NCBI RefSeq assembly: GCF_002305895.1
Contig: NZ_CP022203.1
Span: 7,846,001 to 7,910,000, forward strand
Length of the DNA stretch: 64,000 nt
Direction: 5' to 3'
Source of the DNA: Corallococcus macrosporus DSM 14697
GTDB taxonomy: Bacteria > Myxococcota > Myxococcia > Myxococcales > Myxococcaceae
The notes below the pieces were generated by a model. It was not told where the DNA came from and did no database searches. It was given only the letters and a program-made list of their open reading frames with translations. Position 1 is the first letter of the stretch. Every line of letters begins with the position of its first letter. Of the stretch, positions 17,823 to 26,243 are shown piece after piece. A program made the translations under genes and the position numbers.

Positions 17823-19091
17823 ATGGTGCTGGTCGACATCTGGGAAGAGCACCTCGACGAAGCTTCCTTTCAGTGGGAGCAGTGGGAGCGAGCCCTGGTG
17901 GCCCCCGACTTCACGCTGCCGGAGGCCGCGGAGCGCGAGGAGCGCCTGCTGGCCCACCTTGAAGGCCTGGAGGAAGCCGCCGCACTCGACCCGGTGTTGC
18001 GCCCAGCCTTCGACTCCGAGGAGCATTCACGCCAGAGCGCGGCAACGTACGCGCTGCTGTCCCTGGGCGGGATGGATGAAGCGCTTGCACGATTCCAGGG
18101 TTCGTCGACGGAGGCTCGCGCCGGGCTCCGCCGCGCCTTGGAATTGAGCGAGGCGCCCTGCCTCGGCGCACGGCTGAGGGAGGTGCTGCAGAGCATCGAA
18201 CCGGACGCGCAGGCCCACGCCCTGGAAGCGCTGGTCTTCCGTCAGGAAGCGCCACCAGGAATGCTGGCCCGCTTCTTCATGCACGATGAGCCCCGAGCGC
18301 GAATGGCGGCCCTGCGTGCGGCATGGCCCCTTCCCGAGGATGCCGTGAGCAGGCTGTTGCCGGTGCTCCTGGACTCCGCCCACCCAGGCATCCTCGCGGT
18401 CGCGATGGAAGCGGGATTGGCATCAGGCGTGCGGCTGGCCTGGGAGGCGTGTCTCAAGGCGGTGCATCGCCGCGAGCCGGGCATGCCCGAAGTCCTCACG
18501 CTCCTCGCGTTCGGCGGAGCAGATGCGGACACGGCCCTGCTGGTGGAGCTGCTGAAGTCACCCGAGCTGCGTCCGGATGTCCTGTGGGCACTGGGTTTCA
18601 GTGGACGCGTGACAGCCATGGAAGCCTGCCTGGAATACCTTTCGGAGCCCTCGGTGGCGCGACTGGCCGGCGAGGCCTTCTCAGCCATGACGGGTCTGCG
18701 GCTGGAGGGAGCATATGCATTGCCGTCTGGGACGCCTCCCGAACCATCGGATGACCTGGACGCAAGCCTTGTGCCCAGGCCGGAGGATGACCTGCCCTGG
18801 CCTCACGTGGCCGCCATCACCGCGTGGTGGAGTGAGGCACGCAAGCGCTTCGACAAGGGGACGCGTTTTCTGCTGGGGCAACCCTTCAGCGGCTCCGTCC
18901 TGGTGGACGCGCTGGAAACCAGCCCCATGCGGCGCCGGGACGTTCTCGCGCGAGAGTTGGCCATTCGCACTCGCGGCAAGCACGTCATCCCGACGCGCGC
19001 CTTCTCCCGCCGCCAGCGCGTGGCCCTTGCGGAGGCCCGAACGGACTGCGCGCACGTGCGGGGCCTGCCACTCATCCATGCGCTGCGCTGA
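17823..19091 (+). CDS. TIGR02270-like HEAT-repeat protein, type VI effector cassette
   Basis: A 422-aa protein that I recognise as the TIGR02270 type (MVLVDIWEEHLDEASFQWEQ at the start). The body is made of alpha-helical HEAT-like repeats about 30 residues long (for example RMAALRAAWPLPEDAVSRLL and LLPVLLDSAHPGILAVAMEA). In myxobacteria and other proteobacteria this family sits beside DUF2169 and PAAR-like genes and is thought to help load or recruit type VI secretion effectors. No enzyme motif is visible. The ATG has a strong purine-rich AGGGGGGG box. It is the first gene of a five-gene plus-strand cassette with gaps of 18 nt or less. Confidence 0.85.
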   Translation: MVLVDIWEEHLDEASFQWEQWERALVAPDFTLPEAAEREERLLAHLEGLEEAAALDPVLRPAFDSEEHSRQSAATYALLSLGGMDEALARFQGSSTEARAGLRRALELSEAPCLGARLREVLQSIEPDAQAHALEALVFRQEAPPGMLARFFMHDEPRARMAALRAAWPLPEDAVSRLLPVLLDSAHPGILAVAMEAGLASGVRLAWEACLKAVHRREPGMPEVLTLLAFGGADADTALLVELLKSPELRPDVLWALGFSGRVTAMEACLEYLSEPSVARLAGEAFSAMTGLRLEGAYALPSGTPPEPSDDLDASLVPRPEDDLPWPHVAAITAWWSEARKRFDKGTRFLLGQPFSGSVLVDALETSPMRRRDVLARELAIRTRGKHVIPTRAFSRRQRVALAEARTDCAHVRGLPLIHALR

Positions 19092-19109
19092 GGTCAGGAG
19101 CGATACACA

Positions 19110-20135
19110 ATGCCCGCCCTCAAGAACTTCACCCCGTTCGCGGCCACGGACTTCCTTTCACTGACGAAGCAGGGCGAGGAGTGCCTCGTCCTCGTCGTCG
19201 CGGGCAGCTTCACCCTCCCCCCACCCGGGCGCCTTGCCACCACGCCGTTGTCCCCGTGCGACGAGCAGGTCCCTCCACCGAAGGCCGACGCCTATTGGGG
19301 TGAGCCAGAAAAGTCGAGCCTCCGCTACGAGTCCCAAGCCGCATACACCCGGATAGCCACCGACGTGCTGCTACACGGCCGTGCGTGGGCGCCCCGGGGC
19401 CGCAAGGTGACACGGACGCAGGTGACGGTGCGGGTGGGCGCCCTGGAGAAGCAGGCCCTCGTTTCGGGCGCACGCGTCTGGTATCGGAGCCTCGTGGGCC
19501 TGAGCGCGTCGGACCCGCTGCCCTTCGAGTCCGTACCGCTCCAGTACGAGCACAGCTTCGGCGGCACCTCCGCGACCTGGCGCGAGGCACGAAACCCCGT
19601 GGGCGAGGGCCTCTACGAGAGCGCGAAAGACGCCATCGACAAGCCTCTTCCCGCCATCGAGGAACCCCGGCATCCCATCCGCAAGTGGACGGACCGGCCG
19701 CCACCGTGTGGCTTTGGTCCGGTGGCGCGACACTGGCAGCCTCGCCTCGGGTGGGCGGGAACGTACAACGCGGCATGGGTGAAGCAGCGGGCCCCGCTCT
19801 GGCCCGAGGACTTCGATGAGCGCTTCCTCCAGACGGCCCCCCAGGCGTTGCAGGCCTCGCCTCACCTTCGAGGCGGGGAACGGGTGGTGCTGGATGGCGT
19901 CTCACCGGACGGCCCCATCGCATTCACGCTTCCCGCGTTCCGGCTGCTGGCGCGCTGCACCTTTGCCCGGCGCCGTGAGCGCCGGCGCATGACACTCGAC
20001 ATGGTGTTGCTGGAGCCGGAGGAGCGCCGGGTAGTGCTCACCTGGCGCGCGACCTTCCCCGCCCACCGAGAGCTGGCCACGCACGAGGTCAGCTCCGTGC
20101 GGCTGCTGGAGCCCTGGGAGGAGGACGTCTCGTGA
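19110..20135 (+). CDS. DUF2169 domain protein, type VI effector-associated
   Basis: A 341-aa protein with the DUF2169 layout: N-terminal NFTPFAATDFLSLTKQGEE and VVAGSFTLPPPG, then YWGEPEKSSLRYESQ, TDVLLHGRAWAP and the block YEHSFGGT. DUF2169 proteins are encoded next to PAAR/VgrG and effector genes and are regarded as effector adaptors or chaperones of type VI secretion. A CAGGAG box lies 9 nt upstream of the ATG. The stop overlaps the GTG start of the next gene (GTGA). Confidence 0.88.
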   Translation: MPALKNFTPFAATDFLSLTKQGEECLVLVVAGSFTLPPPGRLATTPLSPCDEQVPPPKADAYWGEPEKSSLRYESQAAYTRIATDVLLHGRAWAPRGRKVTRTQVTVRVGALEKQALVSGARVWYRSLVGLSASDPLPFESVPLQYEHSFGGTSATWREARNPVGEGLYESAKDAIDKPLPAIEEPRHPIRKWTDRPPPCGFGPVARHWQPRLGWAGTYNAAWVKQRAPLWPEDFDERFLQTAPQALQASPHLRGGERVVLDGVSPDGPIAFTLPAFRLLARCTFARRRERRRMTLDMVLLEPEERRVVLTWRATFPAHRELATHEVSSVRLLEPWEEDVS

Positions 20136-21169
20136 GCGGCGAGCTGGTCGTAGGCCTCGGCCTGTGTACGCCGGTGGGGACCTCGGCGCGAATGACGCTC
20201 GCATCCCTGCGCGCGGGACTCGTGCGCTTCGCCGAGACATCAGTCAAGGACGCCCTGGGCGAGCCCGTACGCGCCTCCCGCTTGAGCCTGCTCACACCAT
20301 CCCTTTCGAGGACGCGGCGCATGGCGGCCCTGGGACGGCAGGCGCTCTCGGAGCTCCTCCCATTGTCGACGGGCCTGCCCGGTGGTCCCCTGCCGCTGTA
20401 TCTCGGCTTGCCCGAAGCCGGCATTGGAGCGGAGGTGCAGCAGGAATCGCTGCTGGCGGACTTGCTGGCGGACACGGGAGGAAGCCTACGGGTCGTGAAG
20501 ACGTACGCGACGGGACGGGCTGCATTCTTCGAGGCCCTCAGCACGGCCCAGGCGGACCTCCGCTCCGGGAAGGCGGGGGCGCTCGCATTGGTGGGGGCCG
20601 TGGACTCACTGGGCGACCCGGCATCGCTGGAGGCACTGGTCTCCGCGCGGCTGACGCTGGGTCCCATCAACCGGGACGGGAGGATTCCGGGCGAGGCCGC
20701 GGGATTCGTTGCCCTGGCACGCCCGGGCGCGACAACGTCACTGGGACTGGAGCCCTTGGGCGTGCTGCTCGGCACGGAGCTGGGCGTGGAGCCCTCCCCG
20801 TTCACCCAGCAGGCCCCCAGCACGGCGGAGGGCCTGACCAGGGTGCTGCGGCAGTTGCGGCAGAACAGGGAGAGCGGGGCACGGAGGGTGGATGGCGTCC
20901 TCGCCTGCCAACCGGGAGAATCCTTCTGGGGCACCGAATTTTCCCGGGCATACCTACGCAACACGGCGCTGATGCCCGAGCCTCTGTGCGTGGGATTGGC
21001 GGGCGAGGGACTCGGGGATGCAGGAGCGGGCGCGGGCCCCGTCATGGTGGGTGTGGCGCTGCACCGGGCGCGGTGGAAGCAGCATGGTGAGCGCAGGACG
21101 CTCATCTACGGAAGCTCCGATGGAGGTCGCATCGGCGCGTGCATCGTGGAGCTGATTCCGAGGAGCTGA
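20132..21169 (+). CDS. Degenerate beta-ketoacyl-synthase-like protein
   Basis: A 345-aa protein with a thiolase/ketosynthase-like outline: ELVVGLGLCTPVGTSA at the N-terminus matches the KS start (V-G-x-G-x-x-T-P-x-G). TYATGRAAFFEALSTAQADL followed by GALALVGAVDSLGDP matches the nucleophile-elbow region. GLAGEGLGDAGAGAGPVMVG matches the GHT-x-AAAG block. In each the catalytic residue appears lost: the Cys position is Ala, and the second His motif is replaced. It is probably a non-catalytic structural protein. Similar genes occur between DUF2169 and PAAR-like genes in type VI cassettes; the role is unknown. GTG start overlaps the previous stop. Confidence 0.65.
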   Translation: MSGELVVGLGLCTPVGTSARMTLASLRAGLVRFAETSVKDALGEPVRASRLSLLTPSLSRTRRMAALGRQALSELLPLSTGLPGGPLPLYLGLPEAGIGAEVQQESLLADLLADTGGSLRVVKTYATGRAAFFEALSTAQADLRSGKAGALALVGAVDSLGDPASLEALVSARLTLGPINRDGRIPGEAAGFVALARPGATTSLGLEPLGVLLGTELGVEPSPFTQQAPSTAEGLTRVLRQLRQNRESGARRVDGVLACQPGESFWGTEFSRAYLRNTALMPEPLCVGLAGEGLGDAGAGAGPVMVGVALHRARWKQHGERRTLIYGSSDGGRIGACIVELIPRS

Positions 21170-21178
21170 GGAGGAGCC

Positions 21179-22276
21179 ATGACCAAGGTCTTCGCCAATG
21201 GGCGCTCGATTCTGCACAAGGGGGCCGGGAACACGCATGTTTCGGCGGCACCGGACGTCTGCAAGGTCCCGACACCGGCAGGGCCGGTGCCCACGCCCTT
21301 CGTCAACTCCGCCCAGGACTCAATGCTCGCGAAGGGGAGCAAGAAGACGACGATTGAGGGCAACCCCGTCGCATTGACGAACTCCGAGCTGAGCACCAGC
21401 TCCGGCGACGAACCAGGCACCGCCGGTGGACTCATCTCCTCCAAGTTCAAAGGGAAGCTGACCTGGGGCAGCGGCAGCATGGACGTGAAGGTGGAGGGCA
21501 AGGGCGTGGTGCGCTTCCTTGACCCAACGCTTCACAATGGGAACACCTTCAACACGAGTTTCATGTCCGCAGGGGGCACCGGCCTGGTCTATGGTGACGA
21601 CCCTGTCGACGGGAACATGCGGTGCCCCAACTGCAAGGATGACAAGGCCGAGCACCGCCTGCCAGAAACCCACCTTTCACTGACACAAGCCAGGAAGCTT
21701 CTCCGGGAGCTGCTGAGAGTGACCCGAGAGAAGAAGCATTCGACTCTCAAAACAGACATCGACGAGGATGGCTCAGAAATCCTCAGGGGATACATGATTG
21801 GCGTGCTCATCTGCAGGCTCAATCACAAAATCTATGCCGCGATGTCCGGCTCCTACTATCTCGATGGATTTGGCGAAGCCGTCAATCGACTGCAAGCCCA
21901 AGATGGGAGATGGACCCTCTGCCAGCCACTTGCCAAGGGCGCGATGACAACCAACCCCAGAGGCGACGAAATCCCCCTGAGTTCGTTCCGCCAGAAGAAG
22001 ATTGGCAAGAACCTGCCTGGCGTCTGCGCGGGACCACAGCTCGTCCAGAAGGCACTTCGGGAGGGACATATCCCATCTTCCATGTCCGAGCTCTGGTTCC
22101 GTCCACGAATCCTGAAGCGCTTCAGACAGCCCGGCGTGACGGTCACAGTCGAGCATCTCCGGAACGGAGAGTACGTCAAGAAGGACTTTCGGCACCGCGA
22201 AAGCGTTCCCTCGTGCGACACCTGCAAGGTGGTGTTGACGGAGATGCTCTGCGACATCAACAAGAAGTCATGCTGA
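21179..22276 (+). CDS. PAAR-like (DUF4150) protein with C-terminal toxin candidate domain
   Basis: A 365-aa protein. Residues 1-135 are a DUF4150/PAAR-like domain (VFANGRSILHKGAGNTHVSA, DVCKVPTPAGPVPTPFVN, then the STSSGDEPGTAGGLISSKFK block), which would cap the type VI spike. A CPNC pair at about residue 144 opens a new region, and the C-terminal 200 residues are unlike the rest. They contain VCAGPQLVQKAL (about 280) and SVPSCDTCKVVLTEMLC at the end, a Cys arrangement reminiscent of nucleic-acid deaminase toxins, but I cannot prove this. Codon use turns much richer in A/T from about 21640. A strong AGGAGGAG lies before the ATG, and a SMI1/KNR4 gene follows. Confidence 0.75.
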   Translation: MTKVFANGRSILHKGAGNTHVSAAPDVCKVPTPAGPVPTPFVNSAQDSMLAKGSKKTTIEGNPVALTNSELSTSSGDEPGTAGGLISSKFKGKLTWGSGSMDVKVEGKGVVRFLDPTLHNGNTFNTSFMSAGGTGLVYGDDPVDGNMRCPNCKDDKAEHRLPETHLSLTQARKLLRELLRVTREKKHSTLKTDIDEDGSEILRGYMIGVLICRLNHKIYAAMSGSYYLDGFGEAVNRLQAQDGRWTLCQPLAKGAMTTNPRGDEIPLSSFRQKKIGKNLPGVCAGPQLVQKALREGHIPSSMSELWFRPRILKRFRQPGVTVTVEHLRNGEYVKKDFRHRESVPSCDTCKVVLTEMLCDINKKSC

Positions 22277-22295
22277 GCCCTCTCGCGCCCGTTTG

Positions 22296-23048
22296 ATGCC
22301 CCACGCCATGAAAGAACTGCTCGAGTACATCAATGGATTCGAACCCGCCTTTTCCAGACAGGTCCAGGGGGCGACTGCAACGGAGGTCTCCCGGCTCGAG
22401 AGCCTGGTCAAGCGGCCTCTTCCCACTCACTACAAGGACTTCCTCCTCGGCATGGGGCGAGGCATGGGAAGCCTTCGCGAGGAAGACACTGACTTCGGCA
22501 TTGGCCGGGTCCTGAAGTTCTACGAGACGAGCAAGCGGCGTCCTCCTCCGAGGTTCATCTTCATTGGCGCCCAGCTCGTGGACACCTACGGAAGGTTCCT
22601 GCTCGACTGCGGACAGGCCGCGGAGCAGGCTGACTGTCCCGTTGTCCAGGCGGACCCTGAAGAGCCGTTCGAGAACGAGGACCATATCGTTCCCCTGTAT
22701 GGCTCCCTGAAGGACATGCTCTTCCTGCTGGCCTTCAGCAGGAAGCGGATGGCGCTCCTCGAACATCGGCGAAGGTTCCTCCCTTCACTCGTGGGCAGCG
22801 GGACAGGGAATGTCCGAATCGTGGACCCCGCCTTGGTGGGAGCCATCGACAAGACGCTTCTTCAGCTCGGCTTCCAGAAGCTGCCCCATACCAGCCCACT
22901 GACTCCGCTCTACGAGCGTGGTGACGCGGCCTTCTACGTCGACCGGTCTTCACAGGGAGGAGGGATATCAGCAGAGCTGGCGGCACGAGATGAGAGGGAG
23001 TTCGGGAGGCTGGTTGAAGTCATCCAGGACTCCACGACCCTTGTCTAG
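22296..23048 (+). CDS. SMI1/KNR4 family protein, probable immunity protein
   Basis: A 250-aa protein with the SMI1/KNR4 pattern: ATEVSRLESLVKRPLPTHYKDFLLGMGRGMG (split here only by description; key residues Leu-Pro-x-x-Tyr-x-x-Phe-Leu), then a strand-rich middle. SMI1/KNR4 (SUKH) proteins are the commonest immunity proteins of polymorphic and type VI toxins. It sits 19 nt after the PAAR-toxin gene, so it most likely neutralises that toxin in the producing cell. The start is uncertain: ATG at 22296 or 22308; neither has a clear ribosome-binding site. Base composition is less GC-rich than the genome, like the toxin part. Confidence 0.75.
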   Translation: MPHAMKELLEYINGFEPAFSRQVQGATATEVSRLESLVKRPLPTHYKDFLLGMGRGMGSLREEDTDFGIGRVLKFYETSKRRPPPRFIFIGAQLVDTYGRFLLDCGQAAEQADCPVVQADPEEPFENEDHIVPLYGSLKDMLFLLAFSRKRMALLEHRRRFLPSLVGSGTGNVRIVDPALVGAIDKTLLQLGFQKLPHTSPLTPLYERGDAAFYVDRSSQGGGISAELAARDEREFGRLVEVIQDSTTLV

Positions 23049-23241
23049 GGAACCGCCTTTCCGTGGGCGTGTCCTTATCAATGCCTTGTGTCTGCGGACG
23101 TGGCGTGGGCGGACGAGACGCCTCTTCGGGTGCTGGACGTGAGGGGCTGGGCCGGCAAGACGCCGAAGGAGGAGCTGGGCGGAACCCTCCTGTGCGCACG
23201 GGCCCCTGGCGGCCTCATGGCTACGGTTCCCCAGTCGCGTA

Positions 23242-23271
23242 AAGGCCTTGGCCGCCTCTGGCGGTGGCCTT
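23242..23271. terminator. Hairpin downstream of the effector cassette
   Basis: AAGGCC and GGCC-GCC pair with GGC-GG and GGCCTT around a TCT loop, with a small internal loop. It lies in the 263-bp gap between the immunity gene and the convergent 132-aa gene. The rest of this gap holds no gene I can support. Confidence 0.4.
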
Positions 23272-23311
23272 GGGCCAGCCCCAACGCGACCGGGGAGCCG
23301 CAGGATGGTAG

Positions 23312-23710
23312 CTAGGCCCGCAGCCGCCGCATCACGACGCCGCCGGCGAGGACGACCGCCGCGGCCGCCGCGAGCCGTGGAAGGCCCCTCCTGAGCTTGT
23401 GCTCGGCCACGTCCACGCGGTCCGCGAACAGCAGCATCATCCAGTGCCGCGTCCAGTGGTCCGGGTACTTGTAGGCCAGACGCCGCAGCAGGCCGGAGAC
23501 GCCCTGGGGCGGCTGGGCCGTGCCGAACACCGGCGGGAACCTCCGCGCGGGCTGCCCGTGCTTGAACACCGTCACGTCCGACTCCTGGGGGGACGGCGGG
23601 CCCCGCGCGTCCCCGCGGAGCTGGGGTGACTCCTCCCTCGGGAAGCCGGGGCGGTTCTTCGGGTCGGCGTCCACGCCGTACCCGGGAATGTCTCTCACGT
23701 TCGGGTTCAT
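23312..23710 (-). CDS. Small protein with C-terminal membrane helix, unknown function
   Basis: A 132-aa protein. The first 75 residues are polar and Pro/Arg-rich (MNPNVRDIPGYGVDADPKN). They are followed by an amphipathic part with YPDHWTRHWMMLLFADRVD, and a C-terminal hydrophobic helix PRLAAAAAVVLAGGVVMRRL, so it is probably a tail-anchored inner-membrane protein. I recognise no family. It starts 16 nt after the stop of the alcohol dehydrogenase gene and has AAGGAA about 7 nt upstream of the ATG, so it is the second gene of that operon. Confidence 0.6.
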   Translation of the reverse strand: MNPNVRDIPGYGVDADPKNRPGFPREESPQLRGDARGPPSPQESDVTVFKHGQPARRFPPVFGTAQPPQGVSGLLRRLAYKYPDHWTRHWMMLLFADRVDVAEHKLRRGLPRLAAAAAVVLAGGVVMRRLRA

Positions 23711-23726
23711 GGTGGGTTCCTTCCGC

Positions 23727-24875
23727 TCAGGCATGGGCATGCGGGGAGAGGACGCACTTGATGCAGCCGTCCTGTTTCTTGGAGAAGAGGTCGTACGCCT
23801 TGGGCGCGTCCTCCAGGCTGAAGCGGTGGGTGATGAGGCCCTTGGCGTCCACGCGCCCCTTGCGGATGTGGTCCAGCAGGTGCGGCATGTAGCGCTTCAC
23901 GTTGCACTGCCCCAGCCGCAGCGTCTGGTTCTTGTTCATCGCCGTGCCGATATCCACCAGGTTCCACGGCGGCCCGTACACGCCCACCACGGAGATGACG
24001 CCGCCCTTGCGCGTGGCGTGCATGCACCAGTTGAGCGCCGTGGTGGCGCCGGCCTCGGCCATCAGCCCCAGGCCCAGCACCCGCTGCAGCATCGAGCCCT
24101 CGGCCTCGCAGCCCACCGCCTCGATGCTCACGTCCGCGCCGCGGCCCTCGGTCGTCTCCTTGATGGCGGTGACGATGTCCACGTCCTTGAAGTTCAGCGT
24201 CTCCACGTGGGCGAACTTCCGCGCGAAGTCGAGCCGGTAGTCCTGCAGGTCCACCGCGATGACGCGGCCGGCGCCCATCAGCCACGCGCTCTTCATGGCG
24301 AAGAGGCCCACCGGGCCCGCGCCGAACACCACCACCGTGTCTCCCGGCTGGATGCCGCCCATCTCCGCGCCCATGTAGCCGGTGGGGAAGATGTCGCTGA
24401 GGAAGAGGACGTCCTCCTCGTCCATGTCCTCCGGAATCTTCATGGGCCCCACGTTGGCGAAGGGCACGCGCACGTACTCCGCCTGCCCGCCGTCGTAGCC
24501 GCCCGTGGTGTGCGAATAGCCGAACGTGCCGCACGCGATGTCGCTGGAGGGGTTGGAGTTCTCACAGCACGCCGTCAGGCCCTTCTTGCAGTAGAAGCAC
24601 GCCCCACAGGAGATGTTGAAGGGCACCACCACCCGGTCCCCCCGTTTGAGGTTGGTGACGCCCGGCCCCAGCTCCTCCACGACGCCGGCGAACTCGTGGC
24701 CGAACGTGCAGCCCACCCGCGTGTCGGGGATGAGGCCGTGCAACAAGTGCAGGTCCGAGCCACAGATGGCCGTCTTCGTGACCTTGAGCACCACGTCCTG
24801 CGGGTGCTCGATTCGTGGGTCCGGCTTGTCCTGGACCCGGACCTTGTAGGGCCCCTGATAGCTGAGTGCGCGCAT
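23727..24875 (-). CDS. Zinc-dependent alcohol dehydrogenase (formaldehyde dehydrogenase-like)
   Basis: A 382-aa medium-chain dehydrogenase. Catalytic zinc ligands are Cys in AICGSDLHLLHG and His-Glu in GHEFAGVVEE. The structural zinc site is the four-Cys lobe CGACFYCKKGLTACC. The NAD-binding motif is VVFGAGPVGLFAMKSA (about residue 180), preceded by FLSDIFPTGYMGAEM, which is typical of the glutathione-independent formaldehyde dehydrogenase branch. It probably oxidises formaldehyde or small alcohols. The ATG at 24875 has AAAGGAG 10 nt upstream; the longer frame to 24995 is upstream DNA. Confidence 0.88.
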   Translation of the reverse strand: MRALSYQGPYKVRVQDKPDPRIEHPQDVVLKVTKTAICGSDLHLLHGLIPDTRVGCTFGHEFAGVVEELGPGVTNLKRGDRVVVPFNISCGACFYCKKGLTACCENSNPSSDIACGTFGYSHTTGGYDGGQAEYVRVPFANVGPMKIPEDMDEEDVLFLSDIFPTGYMGAEMGGIQPGDTVVVFGAGPVGLFAMKSAWLMGAGRVIAVDLQDYRLDFARKFAHVETLNFKDVDIVTAIKETTEGRGADVSIEAVGCEAEGSMLQRVLGLGLMAEAGATTALNWCMHATRKGGVISVVGVYGPPWNLVDIGTAMNKNQTLRLGQCNVKRYMPHLLDHIRKGRVDAKGLITHRFSLEDAPKAYDLFSKKQDGCIKCVLSPHAHA

Positions 24876-25142
24876 GCGTGTTCTGCTCCTTTGTGGGTAA
24901 AGGAGTGAGGACCGCGCACCGACGTGGCAAGGCGGGGCTGGCGCCCGAGTGCATGCCCCCTGCCCTGGCAGGCCTCCGCGGCAGCGTGGTGCCACGAGGA
25001 GGGCCTGGACGTCCGGCCGGCCTGGGCCCGGGAGCCCTTCTCGCCGCGTCGTCCCCCGCTGACGGAGAGAGGCTTTCCGCTACGCTGGAGCGCCCCTCCT
25101 CGCTCCGGGAGGGCTCACTTCCGCGGGAGGCGGCGGCAGCGC

Positions 25143-26228
25143 ATGGACATCCAACTGGCGGAGGAGATCCGCAAGCAGGTCGAGGAGGCCTTCCGCAAGC
25201 GCGGCCGGGTCAACATCGTCATCACGGGCCGCAGCGGCGTGGGCAAGAGCACGCTGGTCAACGCCGTGTTCCACGGCCGCATCGCGGACACCGGCCAGGG
25301 CCGCCCCGTCACGAAGGAGACGCGCGAGTACACGAAGGACGGCATCCCCGTCAGCATCCTCGACACCCGCGGCCTGGAGCTGGGCGCCTTTCAAGAGACG
25401 CTGAAGCTGCTGGAGGAGCTGGTGGCCGCGCGCGCCAAGGAGGCGGACGCCACGCGCCACCTGCACTGTGCCTGGCTGTGCATCAGCGAGGACTCGCGCC
25501 GCGTGGAGGACGGTGACGTGAAGGCGGCGGAGATGCTCGCGCGGCACATGCCGGTGGTCGTCGTCGTCACGAAGGCGCGCAGCGACCAGGGCTTCCGCGC
25601 GGAGGTGCAGCGGCTGCTGCCCCTGGCCCGCAACGTCATGCGCGTTCGCGCGCTCCAGGAGACGGACGACGAGGGCCACACGCTCCAGCCCAAGGGCTTG
25701 GTGGAGCTCGTCGAGCTCACCATGGAGCTGGTTCCAGAAGCCCAGCGCAACGCCTTCGCCGCCGCGCAGCGCGTGAGCATCGACCAGAAGCGCAAGCGCG
25801 CGCACGGCATCGTCGCCAGCGCTGCGGCCGCCGCGGGCCTCATCGGAGCCGTCCCCATCCCTTTCGCCGACGCCGCCCTGCTCGTCCCCACGCAGGTCGG
25901 GATGCTGGCGGGGGTGAGTAGCGTCTTCGGCCTCCCGCTGACGGAGGCCTTCCTCTCCACGCTGGTGGGCGCGGGCATCACCGGCCTGGGCGCCACCTTC
26001 ACCGGCCAGTCCATCGTGTCCGGACTGCTGAAGCTCGTCCCTGGGCCGGGCACGGCGCTTGGCGCGCTCATCTCCGCCACCACCGCCACCGCGCTCACCA
26101 CGCTGTTCGGCGAGGCCTACGTCGCCGTCCTCTCCAGGCTGATGGAGAAGCGCCGCGGCGAGCTGCCCACGGAGGACGAGGTCATCCAGGCCTTCCGCCA
26201 GGAGATGTCCCTGCGCGGCGCCGCGTAG
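25143..26228 (+). CDS. Membrane-associated GTPase with DUF697-like domain
   Basis: A 361-aa protein. The N-terminal Era-like GTPase has G1 GRSGVGKST (about residue 28), G3 LDTRG (about 72) and G4-like VVVVTKARS (about 140). The C-terminal part holds Ala/Gly-rich hydrophobic segments (GIVASAAAAAGLIGAVPIPF, then ALLVPTQVGMLAGVSSVFGL and GTALGALISATTATALTTLF) of the DUF697/YcjF type, which insert in or lie on the membrane. Related bacterial GTPases are linked to envelope stress. The GGAGG box at about 25124 is rather far from the ATG. No start upstream has homology. Confidence 0.8.
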   Translation: MDIQLAEEIRKQVEEAFRKRGRVNIVITGRSGVGKSTLVNAVFHGRIADTGQGRPVTKETREYTKDGIPVSILDTRGLELGAFQETLKLLEELVAARAKEADATRHLHCAWLCISEDSRRVEDGDVKAAEMLARHMPVVVVVTKARSDQGFRAEVQRLLPLARNVMRVRALQETDDEGHTLQPKGLVELVELTMELVPEAQRNAFAAAQRVSIDQKRKRAHGIVASAAAAAGLIGAVPIPFADAALLVPTQVGMLAGVSSVFGLPLTEAFLSTLVGAGITGLGATFTGQSIVSGLLKLVPGPGTALGALISATTATALTTLFGEAYVAVLSRLMEKRRGELPTEDEVIQAFRQEMSLRGAA

Positions 26229-26243
26229 ACGGTGTGTCGGGCG

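Noticed and set aside
23088-23315. Possible IS66-like transposase fragment (WADETPLRVLD)
   Set aside because: The short match to a DETP motif is not followed by other IS66 blocks, there are no terminal repeats, and the frame is only 75 codons. It could be chance.
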